Below are positions 1 through 8,227 of a stretch of 64,000 bases of DNA, one piece after another. Within the stretch, counting starts at the first letter, position 1, and each line of letters starts with the position of its first letter. The translations under genes and the position numbers were made by a program. The stretch lies in the NCBI GenBank assembly GCA_001874265.1, contig MPDD01000009.1:1-64000 (forward strand). The letters run 5' to 3'. The notes under the pieces were generated by a model, which was given only the letters and a program-made list of their open reading frames with translations, ran no database searches and was not told where the DNA came from. This DNA comes from Bacteroidetes bacterium MedPE-SWsnd-G1 (GTDB lineage Bacteria; Bacteroidota; Bacteroidia; Flavobacteriales; Flavobacteriaceae).

Positions 1-113
1 GATGAAGAAAATTTAACCCTTGCAAAAATTGAAATATATTCATCTTTTTTATTGATTTTGAGCACAAAACAAAAATATTTTCCTAAAAAACCCGGAAAAT
101 AATATTTATACAT

Positions 114-121
114 TACTTTTG
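114..121 (+). promoter_or_regulatory. -7 promoter element of the cold-shock gene
   Basis: TACTTTTG fits the Bacteroidota -7 consensus TAnnTTTG and lies 26 nt before the ATG at 148. No convincing TTTG -33 element sits at the expected distance, so only the -7 box is called. Confidence 0.45.
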
Positions 122-147
122 TTAACTAATATTATTATTATTTTTCA

Positions 148-339
148 ATGAAAAACGGTACAGTAAAATTCTTCAATGAATCTAAAGGATTTGGATTCAT
201 CATTGAAGACGGTTCAAAAGACGAATACTTTGTTCACATCTCAGGTCTAGTTGATAGAGTTGCTGAAGGTGACGCAGTAGAATTTGAACTAAAAGAAGGA
301 AGAAAAGGTTTAAACGCGGTAAACGTTAAAGCAATTTAA
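148..339 (+). CDS. Cold-shock domain protein (CspA family)
   Basis: A 63-residue single cold-shock domain, a small cytoplasmic five-stranded barrel that binds single-stranded RNA/DNA and melts RNA structure. RNP1 (KGFGFI, residues 13-18) and RNP2 (YFVHIS, 27-32) are both intact, with the expected Lys and aromatic residues. Length matches the family (about 63-70 aa). It is a monocistronic gene with its own -7 box and a strong terminator straight after the stop. The family is certain; whether it is cold-induced or constitutive cannot be told from the sequence. Confidence 0.95.
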   Translation: MKNGTVKFFNESKGFGFIIEDGSKDEYFVHISGLVDRVAEGDAVEFELKEGRKGLNAVNVKAI

Positions 340-362
340 TATTTATACCGAACTTTTTTATG

Positions 363-393
363 AAAAGCTTGTAGTCTATACAGGCTTTTTTTT
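363..393 (+). terminator. Rho-independent terminator of the csp gene
   Basis: An 11-bp stem (363-373 with 379-389, one G-U pair) closes a 5-nt loop and runs into an uninterrupted T tract. It begins 24 nt after the csp stop codon. Confidence 0.85.
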
Positions 394-459
394 GTACCCA
401 AAAGATTCTCTTAGATTGGTAAAAGCCAAATAAAACTTATAAATTGCAACTAAGAAACG

Positions 460-1464
460 GTGAACATAGCTATTATCATATTAAATTGGAATGGTGCGCA
501 ATTGTTGCAGCAATTTCTGCCATCAATTATTAAATACAGCCCTAAAGAAATTGCTGATATTTATGTAGTTGATAATAATTCTTCCGACGATTCAATTTCA
601 ATTTTAAAAGAAAACTTTCCTCAAGTTCATATTGTTCAAAATGAAATAAACGGGGGTTTTGCTAAGGGGTATAACGACGGACTAAAACAAATTGATGCCG
701 AATACTATGCTCTTGTAAATTCTGACATTGAAGTTTCTGAAAATTGGTTACAACCAATTTTAGCACATTTTAAGACACACCCAAATACCGCAATCATTCA
801 ACCAAAAATACTAGATTTTAAAAACAAATCTAAATTTGAATATGCAGGAGCAGCAGGTGGTCTAATAGACAAATATGGATATGCGTATTGTAGAGGTCGT
901 ATTTTTGACACTGTTGAAGAAGACAATAATCAATACCATGATGCACCAATATTCTGGGCGTCAGGCGCTTGTTTCTTTGTAAAGACTGAGGTTTTTAAGA
1001 ACTTAAACGGTTTTGACGAAAATTACTTTGCACATTATGAAGAAATTGATTTATGCTGGAGAATTCAAAATTTGAAATTTGATATAGATTTTGTGCCCGA
1101 ATCCACGGTGTACCATGTTGGTGGCGCAACATTGAACCAATTAAACCCTAAGAAGACTTTTTTAAATTTTAGAAATAGTTTACTCACTCTTTTAAAAAAC
1201 GCTCCTAAAGACGGTCTTTTTTTACTCATATTAACACGGTTGGTTTTAGACGGAGTCGCAGGCATTAAATTTCTGTTTAATTTAAAACCAAAACATACCC
1301 TTGCAATTTTAAAGGCACATTTAAGTTTTTATACTCTTGTAAACGAATATCTAAAACTTAGGAAGGAAATAGCATCAAAAAAAAGAGGATATTACCATAC
1401 AAAAAGCATTGTATGGTCTTACTATATTAAGGGACAGAAAACGTTTTCTAAGTTGATTAAATAA
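460..1464 (+). CDS. Family 2 glycosyltransferase
   Basis: A 334-residue cytoplasmic or membrane-associated GT-A enzyme. The N-terminus has the GT2 nucleotide-sugar fold: ILNWNG (7-12), VVDNNSSDDS (36-45), a DXD-like NSD in LVNSDIE near residue 88, and HYEEIDLCWRI in the acceptor half, typical of rhamnosyltransferase-like GT2 proteins. A moderately hydrophobic C-terminal helix region may contact the membrane. The start is GTG at 460; no ATG lies nearby. It converges on the threonylcarbamoyl-AMP synthase gene, and the two 3' ends overlap by 8 bp. The family is clear, the sugar and acceptor are unknown. Confidence 0.85.
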   Translation: MNIAIIILNWNGAQLLQQFLPSIIKYSPKEIADIYVVDNNSSDDSISILKENFPQVHIVQNEINGGFAKGYNDGLKQIDAEYYALVNSDIEVSENWLQPILAHFKTHPNTAIIQPKILDFKNKSKFEYAGAAGGLIDKYGYAYCRGRIFDTVEEDNNQYHDAPIFWASGACFFVKTEVFKNLNGFDENYFAHYEEIDLCWRIQNLKFDIDFVPESTVYHVGGATLNQLNPKKTFLNFRNSLLTLLKNAPKDGLFLLILTRLVLDGVAGIKFLFNLKPKHTLAILKAHLSFYTLVNEYLKLRKEIASKKRGYYHTKSIVWSYYIKGQKTFSKLIK

Positions 1465-2077
1465 TATCTAACGATCCTTTACCTTCTCTAATCACTTCCG
1501 GTTCACCATCTGTTAAATCTATAACCGTCGATGCGACATTGTCTCCGAAACCACTATCTATAACAGCATCAACAGTTCCTAGCCATTTTTCATAAATCAA
1601 CTCTGGATCTGTAGTATATTCTAATAATTCATCTTCATCATGAATAGAAGTAGATACGATAGGGTTCCCTAATTTTTCAACAATTGCTCTAGCAATATTA
1701 TGATTAGGCACACGAATACCAACTGTTTTTTTCTTTTTAAATACTTTTGGGAGATTGTTATTACCGGGCAAAATAAAGGTATAGGGTCCAGGCAAAGCAC
1801 GCTTTAAAATTTTAAACGTTCGAGAATCTATTTGTCTAACGTAATCTGATAAATGACTTAAGTCATTACATAAAAAAGAAAAGTTGGCTTTTTCGAGTTT
1901 TACTCCTTTTATACGAGCAATTTTCTCTAAGGCCTTATTATTTGTAATATCACAACCCAAACCATAAACTGTATCGGTTGGATAAATTACCAATCCTCCT
2001 TTTTTTAAGATACTAACTACCTTATCAATTTCTTTTGCGTTTGGATTCTCTTCGTAAATTTTAATTAACTCTGCCAT
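1457..2077 (-). CDS. L-threonylcarbamoyladenylate synthase (Sua5/YciO/YrdC)
   Basis: Makes threonylcarbamoyl-AMP from Thr, bicarbonate and ATP, the first step of the t6A37 modification of ANN-decoding tRNAs. The YrdC domain occupies nearly all of the 206 residues, with the signature YPTDTVYGLGCDI about 30 residues in, followed by the KAxxRP-like region and STSIHD. It lacks the C-terminal Sua5 extension, so it is the short YrdC/YciO type. I start it at ATG 2077 (MAELIK); a GTG at 2092 would add five residues (MKNIC) that the family does not normally have. YciO-type paralogs can have other roles, so t6A function is likely but not proven. Confidence 0.85.
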   Translation of the reverse strand: MAELIKIYEENPNAKEIDKVVSILKKGGLVIYPTDTVYGLGCDITNNKALEKIARIKGVKLEKANFSFLCNDLSHLSDYVRQIDSRTFKILKRALPGPYTFILPGNNNLPKVFKKKKTVGIRVPNHNIARAIVEKLGNPIVSTSIHDEDELLEYTTDPELIYEKWLGTVDAVIDSGFGDNVASTVIDLTDGEPEVIREGKGSLDII

Positions 2078-2212
2078 ACAAATATTTTTCACCCATATTA
2101 AAAGATGTATCCTCTAAGCTCAAATTTAACAAAATTACACCTTGTTGTAAAGAATTATATCAAGTAAATAAGGCCAAATACACAATCGCGATAAATAATT
2201 TCCAAATCAAGC

Positions 2213-2249
2213 CATAAAAAAACCGGCTAAATTCTTAGCCGGTTTTTTC
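2213..2249 (-). terminator. Terminator of the histidine kinase/response regulator operon
   Basis: A perfect 10-bp stem (2221-2230 with 2235-2244, loop ATTC) is flanked by A tracts and T tracts, so it works on both strands. It starts 20 nt beyond the response-regulator stop, fitting minus-strand termination. Confidence 0.88.
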
Positions 2250-2263
2250 AAGATTTTTTTCTT

Positions 2264-2959
2264 CTAATTTTCAATTAACCTAAATCCTTCTCCATGAATG
2301 TTCAATATTTCTACATTCTCATCACCTTTCAAATATTTACGCAATTTGGCAATATATACATCCATACTTCTTGATGTAAAATAATTATCATCTCTCCAAA
2401 TTTTAGTCAATGCCAATTCACGTGGCATTAAATCATTTTTATGCACTGCAAGCATTTTCAATAATTTGTTCTCTTTTGGCGATAATTTCACAGGTTCAGT
2501 TCCTTCTAATGTCAAATGTCTTAATTTCGAATTCAAATGGAATTTCCCAATTGTAAATTCAAATGTTTCCTCTTCAGTAGATTTTTCATTCTCATTTCGC
2601 TGTAAAATGGCTTTCATTTTATACAGCAACACCTCAGAATCAAACGGCTTATTTAAGTAGTCATCTGCACCAGCCTGATATCCTTTTAAAACGTCTTCTT
2701 TCATCGTTTTGGCCGTTAAAAATATAATCGGCACTTCAGAGTTTGTAGATCTAATATCCTTTGCTAATGAAAATCCATCTTTCCTTGGCATCATAACATC
2801 TAAGATACACATATCAAACTCGTTATTCTTAAACATAATTAAACCTTCTAACCCATCTTTAGCATGCGTTACATCATAATCATTTAATGTTAAGTAATCT
2901 TTTAAGACTGTTCCAAAATTCGGATCATCTTCAACTAATAATACTCTCGTGTTTCCCAT
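2264..2959 (-). CDS. OmpR-family response regulator (RprY-like)
   Basis: A 231-residue cytoplasmic two-component regulator. The receiver domain (1-120) has the acidic pair D11/D12, phospho-acceptor D54 in LDVMMP, T82 and K104 in NKPF. The C-terminal 100 residues are a winged-helix DNA-binding domain with the PKENKLL and SRSMDVYIAKLRKYL motifs. It lies 11 nt downstream of the histidine kinase on the same strand and ends at a strong terminator, so the two are one operon. The pair resembles Bacteroides RprX/RprY in organisation and sequence style; regulon unknown. Confidence 0.92.
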   Translation of the reverse strand: MGNTRVLLVEDDPNFGTVLKDYLTLNDYDVTHAKDGLEGLIMFKNNEFDMCILDVMMPRKDGFSLAKDIRSTNSEVPIIFLTAKTMKEDVLKGYQAGADDYLNKPFDSEVLLYKMKAILQRNENEKSTEEETFEFTIGKFHLNSKLRHLTLEGTEPVKLSPKENKLLKMLAVHKNDLMPRELALTKIWRDDNYFTSRSMDVYIAKLRKYLKGDENVEILNIHGEGFRLIEN

Positions 2960-2970
2960 AATTCAGTGTT

Positions 2971-4539
2971 TTAAATCAACGGTAAATTCAAAATAAAAGT
3001 GCTTCCTTTTCCTTTTTCACTTTCAACTTGAACGGTACCCTGATGTTGTTCGACTATTCTTTTTACATAGGCCAATCCTAATCCGTGACCCTTTACATTG
3101 TGTACATTTCCTCGTTCTTCTCTATAGAACTTCTTAAAAATATTTTTCTGCACATTTTTATTCATTCCCATTCCATGATCCTTAATTCGAAGTACAAAAT
3201 TCTTTGCAGTATTCTCTGTTGTAATTTCAATTATTGGAGCATCCGGCGAATATTTTATGGCATTATCTAACATATTTACAACTACATTTGTCATATGTGT
3301 TTGATCTGCTAAAACCTCTGACAAAGTTGCATCTAACTCGACATTTATAGACCCTCCTCTACTTTGAACTAACAACTCAACATGTGTCAGAGCCTCTTCT
3401 ATCAATTCCTGCATGTTCTGCTTTACCTTATTAAGGTCTAGTTGGTTTTTCTCTAACCTAGAAATTCGCAAAACGTTTTCTACTTGAGCATGCATTCTCT
3501 TGTTTTCATCACGAATCATTTTACTATATCGCAGTACTTTTTCGCTATCATCAATAATTTTTGGATTCTTAATGGCATCTAGAGCAAGATTTATTGTTGC
3601 TATAGGTGTTTTAAATTCGTGCGTCATATTATTGATAAAGTCTGTTTTTATTTCAGAAATCTGCTTTTGCTTTATCATCTGATATAAAGAACCTATAAAC
3701 ACAATAATAATTACTAATATAAATAATGCCGACAAACCTAGAACCTTACCTATTGAGGCAATCAAATAATTTTTCTTATCCGGAAAACTTACATATAATT
3801 GGTAATTACTAGTACCATCATCATTTACGAACAATGGAACCTGATAGGTTTTATCTTCGCCTTTTCTAAAATAGCCTGACTTTAATCTAGTGGCCAAATC
3901 GTCATTATATACACCGTACTTAAATTTTGTATTAATACCTCTATGCTCAAATTCGTTTCGTAAATAAAGATTTAACTCGTTATTACCTATTCTTTGATGA
4001 ATTGGAATTCTACTTGCCAATTTTTTAATATCATCCTTAATAACGGCCTCTTCAATTCTTGTCAATTCTCCAGATTCCTTGAATTTTTCAATCGGCATAA
4101 AATCATTCATATCACCATCTTCAGAAACTTGATTTCTAATAATAGTCATTTCCTGTTTACTATAGATCTTTGTAAAATCTAAAGAATCATTTTCAAAAAA
4201 ATCAGATGGAACTCTGTAATTCTCTTCTAATATGGTTTGCGCATATTCAAAAGTCTCATTTCTTACGGTATCAATCTGTTCGTATAAAAATGTTTTTAAT
4301 TCCGATACTTTTATATCCTTACGACTTAATGCGAACTGTCCTATTCTTCTAAAGTTCTCGTCGAGTTCATTTTCGCTGATATTATTAGAAACCTGTCGCA
4401 ATGCAGATTTTACCTCACTGGTAAATTGATTGTCGCTCATTTCAATCGTATTCTTAATCCAATAAAACTGAACTGAAATGATTCCAATTAAAGAAACGCT
4501 CATTAGTAAAATAATAAGCACAAATATCTTTTTACTCAT
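2971..4539 (-). CDS. Sensor histidine kinase (RprX-like)
   Basis: A 522-residue inner-membrane sensor kinase. TM1 covers about 6-28, then a periplasmic sensor region of roughly 235 residues with no recognisable ligand domain, then TM2 about 267-290. The HisKA domain carries the phospho-His H307 in MTHEFKTP, and the C-terminal HATPase has the N box (NMLDNAIKYS), G1 (DHGMGM) and G2 (GHGLGLAYV) motifs. There is no HAMP domain between TM2 and HisKA. It is transcribed ahead of its regulator and would phosphorylate D54 of that protein. The signal is unknown. Confidence 0.92.
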   Translation of the reverse strand: MSKKIFVLIILLMSVSLIGIISVQFYWIKNTIEMSDNQFTSEVKSALRQVSNNISENELDENFRRIGQFALSRKDIKVSELKTFLYEQIDTVRNETFEYAQTILEENYRVPSDFFENDSLDFTKIYSKQEMTIIRNQVSEDGDMNDFMPIEKFKESGELTRIEEAVIKDDIKKLASRIPIHQRIGNNELNLYLRNEFEHRGINTKFKYGVYNDDLATRLKSGYFRKGEDKTYQVPLFVNDDGTSNYQLYVSFPDKKNYLIASIGKVLGLSALFILVIIIVFIGSLYQMIKQKQISEIKTDFINNMTHEFKTPIATINLALDAIKNPKIIDDSEKVLRYSKMIRDENKRMHAQVENVLRISRLEKNQLDLNKVKQNMQELIEEALTHVELLVQSRGGSINVELDATLSEVLADQTHMTNVVVNMLDNAIKYSPDAPIIEITTENTAKNFVLRIKDHGMGMNKNVQKNIFKKFYREERGNVHNVKGHGLGLAYVKRIVEQHQGTVQVESEKGKGSTFILNLPLI

Positions 4540-4651
4540 AGAGCAAAGTTATATTTTAAATGTTAAGAAATTAGAAAATACAATATTAATTAACTAAAAA
4601 AATGCATTTTTAACAATTAATTAAGAAGAAAAGCATTATTTCTTTGAGTAT

Positions 4652-5233
4652 CTATTGATTGCTCAAAATGGAGGTATGAATATTTTTAACGCATAATCTG
4701 GTGGTATCTAAGGTGCTATTTTCAATAATAAAATCAGCCTTTTCTAGTTCACTTTTTGTTATATTTTGATGTGCCAATCTTTTCTTAATTGCCTCTCTAC
4801 TTGAATTATCTCTTTTTATTACTCGAGAAATTATTTCTTCTGAAGGAGCAGTAACTACAATAATATAATCGAATAAAGACTTTAAAGAGTTCTGAAATAA
4901 AAGAGCACTTTCATAAACAACATAAACAGCTTTAGAACTGCTAGCATAATTTTTGAAATGGCTTTTTACAGCGGGATGAACGATGGAATTTAATTGTTTA
5001 AGTTTAACAGGATCATCAAAAACAACTTCTGAAACATATGCCCTATCTAACTTTCCATCTACGTAAGCAGATTTGCCAAACAGCGACTCAATCTCTTGTC
5101 TTAAAATTGGGGTATGCATTAACAGTTTTGCTTCATAATCTGCATTGTAAACCGCCGCTCCCAACTCTTTAAACATTGAAAGTACAGTCGACTTACCACT
5201 ACCCATTAACCCGGTTAAACCAACTAAAATCAT
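4652..5233 (-). CDS. coaE: Dephospho-CoA kinase
   Basis: Catalyses the last step of coenzyme A synthesis, ATP-dependent phosphorylation of the 3'-OH of dephospho-CoA. The P-loop GLMGSGKST (about residues 8-16) opens the protein, followed by YNADYEAK, DRAYVSEVVF and the LNSIVHPAV segment of the CoaE lid and CoA domain. The length of 193 residues is standard. Its ATG shares one base with the stop of the upstream ybbR-like gene (TAATG), so translation is probably coupled. Confidence 0.93.
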   Translation of the reverse strand: MILVGLTGLMGSGKSTVLSMFKELGAAVYNADYEAKLLMHTPILRQEIESLFGKSAYVDGKLDRAYVSEVVFDDPVKLKQLNSIVHPAVKSHFKNYASSSKAVYVVYESALLFQNSLKSLFDYIIVVTAPSEEIISRVIKRDNSSREAIKKRLAHQNITKSELEKADFIIENSTLDTTRLCVKNIHTSILSNQ

Positions 5234-6189
5234 TACTGTTTTATTAAATATTCTATTTTATTTGGAATAAACCTAACGGCCGACACTAAAGACAATTCAT
5301 TTTGTAATTGAGGTATTAAGTACTCTAATGCATTCTCTTTAGAGTGACTAAAATCACAAATAATAATAAAATTCTCTTCTGTTATTCTATTATAGTTTTT
5401 CAAGCCCACTTTGTAGTAAACTGTTAATTCCTTAGGGAAAGTTGTTAACTCCATGCCATCCGGAAGATTAATAACTTCATATGCCACCTTTACAGACCCT
5501 TCTGTAAACTTATCAACTTCAGCAGAAAGCAGAACGTTAGAATTCGATATAGTTAAATTATTATCATTGAAAAAAACTAAGGAAACCTCCTTATTTATTG
5601 CCGAATTAACTTCAGATAATTCAACTGTATCCGTCCAAATTTCATGAATGGTATCAAGAACTTGAATCGGGCCAATTAATTCAATTGAATCTGGAGTAAT
5701 CGTCAATTCATCAACAAAATCAAATCCCAATTTAAAATTAATGTTCGCATTTAGTTTAACTGGAATTTTTTTAACCAAATTCTGGCCTAAATTAAAGAAA
5801 ATTGTATCCGATAAAACACGCTCAATATTAGCATTATCTTGCAATTGTGAATTTAACTCAGGTAAATGATTGTTTGGCAAAAAATAATATTCTATACCCT
5901 TTTTGTACCTAAGATTGTTTAAGTCAACATTCAGCGTTTTGGTATTAAATTTATACTTTAACAACTCAAAACCTGTTGCCTTAAGTGCAACATTTACAGA
6001 AGATAACGGATCATTTTGAAATACACGCTCAGCCGGTAAGTTCTTATACAACAAATTGAATTCTGCATCACTAGAATATGATTTAGATAATTTTATTAGT
6101 ATCCAAAAAACCGATGTTAAAACCAAAAAAACCAGAAACATTCTAAGTTTTAAATTCGATTTTAATCCACTATTATTTCTTGCTACCAT
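5233..6189 (-). CDS. YbbR-like domain protein
   Basis: A 318-residue protein anchored in the inner membrane by one N-terminal helix (about 17-35) with the rest outside. The extracytoplasmic part has the repeated beta-rich YbbR architecture, for example ELTITPDSIELIGP and LTTFPKELTVYYKVG. In Firmicutes YbbR (CdaR) modulates the diadenylate cyclase CdaA, but here the neighbour is coaE, an arrangement seen in Bacteroidota, and no cyclase is nearby. It begins a two-gene operon with coaE, insulated from yajC by a terminator. Role in this group unknown. Confidence 0.75.
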   Translation of the reverse strand: MVARNNSGLKSNLKLRMFLVFLVLTSVFWILIKLSKSYSSDAEFNLLYKNLPAERVFQNDPLSSVNVALKATGFELLKYKFNTKTLNVDLNNLRYKKGIEYYFLPNNHLPELNSQLQDNANIERVLSDTIFFNLGQNLVKKIPVKLNANINFKLGFDFVDELTITPDSIELIGPIQVLDTIHEIWTDTVELSEVNSAINKEVSLVFFNDNNLTISNSNVLLSAEVDKFTEGSVKVAYEVINLPDGMELTTFPKELTVYYKVGLKNYNRITEENFIIICDFSHSKENALEYLIPQLQNELSLVSAVRFIPNKIEYLIKQ

Positions 6190-6212
6190 TTCTATATATT
6201 CAAAAATTAAAT

Positions 6213-6245
6213 ATACAAAAAAAGTGAGCCTAACGACTCACTTTT
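6213..6245 (-). terminator. Terminator of the nusB-DUF1573-yajC operon
   Basis: An 8-bp stem (6221-6228 with 6237-6244) with an 8-nt loop is followed on the minus strand by seven T. It lies between the yajC stop and the ybbR-like start and separates the two transcription units. Confidence 0.82.
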
Positions 6246-6267
6246 AATTTTATGTTCTCGGATTAAA

Positions 6268-6579
6268 TTATTTTTTAACCGGGTTCAATTTTTTTGACAT
6301 TTCCATTGAAATTGCCGAACGCTCGAATTTAATTTTCCCTGCGCTTGTTTCGATAACAACTGTTGCGTCATTCTCATTTATTTCAACAATTTTACCATGG
6401 ATTCCACTAGTGGTAATCACTTTTGCTCCGCGAGCAATTTCACTTTGAAACTTCTTTTCGTTTTTTTGACGTTTCATTTGTGGACGAATCATAAACAAAT
6501 AAATGACTAAGAACATTGCTAAAAATGGCAACATAGACATGATTCCTCCTCCTTCTTGTAAAGCGATAACTAAACTCAT
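6268..6579 (-). CDS. yajC: Preprotein translocase subunit YajC
   Basis: A small inner-membrane protein of the SecDF-YajC complex that assists Sec-dependent export. One membrane helix (LPFLAMFLVIYLFMI) is followed by RPQMKRQK and a basic/acidic cytoplasmic domain with the family motif GAKVITTSGIHGKI. Starting at ATG 6579 gives 103 residues, the usual size, and places the start 1 nt after the upstream stop codon. A start at 6609 would overlap the DUF1573 gene and add an unlikely charged tail. Confidence 0.92.
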   Translation of the reverse strand: MSLVIALQEGGGIMSMLPFLAMFLVIYLFMIRPQMKRQKNEKKFQSEIARGAKVITTSGIHGKIVEINENDATVVIETSAGKIKFERSAISMEMSKKLNPVKK

Positions 6580-6580
6580 A

Positions 6581-7045
6581 CTATTGTGCTGCTTCTTTAG
6601 GTTGAACAAAGGCTTTGATTCTTACAATCTCATTACCTTTTTCAGTATTTGTTGTTAATGTTACTGTATTTGTAGTTTTGTTTTTCTTTCCAGTCGAATT
6701 AAATGCAACTTTTATATCAGCAGATTCTCCAGGCTTAACAGCCTCCTTTGGCCAAACTGGCACGGTACAACCACAACTACCTCTTGCTCCTGTAATAACC
6801 AAGTCTCCTTCTCCAGTATTTGTCAAAGTAAACGTAGTTTCTACTTTTTCTCCTTGTTCTAAATTACCAAAATCGTGTTCTGTTTTATTCCATTCAATAA
6901 CAGGCACGCCTTTACTAATTTCTGCATCTCTAGCGGCAGCCGCTTCAACATTTTCAGATTTAACTTTTGCGCTTGCACTTTCTTTCTTACATGATGTAAA
7001 TGATACCATTGCTATCGCAACAAGTACTAATACAAATTTTCTCAT
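6581..7045 (-). CDS. DUF1573 lipoprotein
   Basis: A 154-residue exported lipoprotein. The signal peptide ends in a lipobox with Cys at 19 (SFTSC), followed by a Lys/Ala-rich linker and one DUF1573 domain, an immunoglobulin-like beta sandwich with the signature HDFGNLEQGE, FTLTNTGEGDLVI and GSCGCTVP. Such domains are frequent in Bacteroidota envelopes and resemble ASPM/SPD-2/Hydin folds that bind other proteins. It sits between nusB and yajC in one operon, consistent with a general envelope role; the partner is unknown. Confidence 0.85.
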   Translation of the reverse strand: MRKFVLVLVAIAMVSFTSCKKESASAKVKSENVEAAAARDAEISKGVPVIEWNKTEHDFGNLEQGEKVETTFTLTNTGEGDLVITGARGSCGCTVPVWPKEAVKPGESADIKVAFNSTGKKNKTTNTVTLTTNTEKGNEIVRIKAFVQPKEAAQ

Positions 7046-7092
7046 GGTTTTTAACTTTTTAAATTAAACTTATACTGCGTAAAAATAGAAAA

Positions 7093-8031
7093 TTATAACA
7101 ATCCTCTACCAATTTTTTTTATTCTTTTCTCCTCTGTATATTCCTTCAAAATTTTGTCTAATACTCCGTTTATGAAAAAACTACTTTTTTGGGAAGAATA
7201 ATCTTTAGATATTTCTATATACTCATTAATTGAAACACGTGTAGGAATTGACGGGAAATTTAAAAATTCTACCAACGCCATTTTCATCAAAATCAAATCG
7301 ATATCTGCTATTCTATCCGCATCCCAATTCGGAGTTTTTGCATTGATATCTTCATCAAATTTTTCATGATTCAACACTACTTTTCTGAAAAGGTCCAGCA
7401 CAAATTTTTGATCGCTTTCATCCTTATACAAATTTCCTAATTTAAAGGGTTTCGTAGCGCTTAATCCATTTAAGGTTTTTACAACCCATGTATTTACAAA
7501 CGGAATGTCGTCTACCCAACTAATAGATTGGTCTTCAAAATAATCTGCCAATTTATCGTTAGGAGCAATTATGTTTTTAAAAATAAATAAGACAAAGTTT
7601 TTATCTTCTTCAAAATTAGATGCTCTTGTAGAAACGTATTTACTGTATTCATCGCTCTCTTTAATTAAATCCCAAACAATGCGAACAAACTCATCATCTT
7701 GCTTCCAATTATTCAATTTTTTATCTTCTAAAAACTGCTGAAAAGTGTAACTTTCTTTTAGCAAATTTATAACTTGATTTTCAGTAAATTTTGTGTTAGG
7801 GTTCTTCTCTTCTGAAGATGCTAAATACTTCTTTTTGGCAATTTTCAAGTGCGTATTTGCCATGTCTTGGACATGAATTAAAATACTCAAAGACAATGCA
7901 TAGAGATCATACATCCTATCTATACTGGCTAGCAAAAACTTTTCCTCTTTTACTAAATTATCGCTATTCGATTGCAATATTGCATATACTGACTGCATTA
8001 CCTTAATTCTAATATGTCTTCTATTTATCAT
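7093..8031 (-). CDS. nusB: Transcription antitermination factor NusB (long form)
   Basis: An all-helical RNA-binding factor that, with NusE (S10), binds boxA and supports rRNA antitermination. At 312 residues it is about twice the E. coli length. Bacteroidota NusB carries an extended N-terminal helical part, and the canonical core lies at the C-terminus: EKFDEDINAKTPNWDADRI, LILMKMALVEFL and the VSINEYIEISKDY motif. The N-terminus RRHIRIKVMQSVYA also matches the usual NusB opening. It heads the nusB-DUF1573-yajC unit. Confidence 0.9.
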   Translation of the reverse strand: MINRRHIRIKVMQSVYAILQSNSDNLVKEEKFLLASIDRMYDLYALSLSILIHVQDMANTHLKIAKKKYLASSEEKNPNTKFTENQVINLLKESYTFQQFLEDKKLNNWKQDDEFVRIVWDLIKESDEYSKYVSTRASNFEEDKNFVLFIFKNIIAPNDKLADYFEDQSISWVDDIPFVNTWVVKTLNGLSATKPFKLGNLYKDESDQKFVLDLFRKVVLNHEKFDEDINAKTPNWDADRIADIDLILMKMALVEFLNFPSIPTRVSINEYIEISKDYSSQKSSFFINGVLDKILKEYTEEKRIKKIGRGLL

Positions 8032-8227
8032 GCTAAAGAACGTTAAAATGTAATTATTTTGCGCTGCAAAAATACCACAATTTGCCGGACAAAAGAAGAC
8101 CTCAATAAAAATTATTTGTTAATAATTGAAATTTATCTTTTTTGATTTAACTTAACATTTCTGCCATAGTCATTCAATTAATTTAAAGTATATTCGCTCA
8201 TATTTTCAATCTTGAATTCATTTTTTA

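Noticed and set aside
6615-7067. 150-residue open frame on the plus strand
   Set aside because: It is antisense to the DUF1573 lipoprotein, which has a lipobox and clear domain motifs. The plus-strand translation has no motif.
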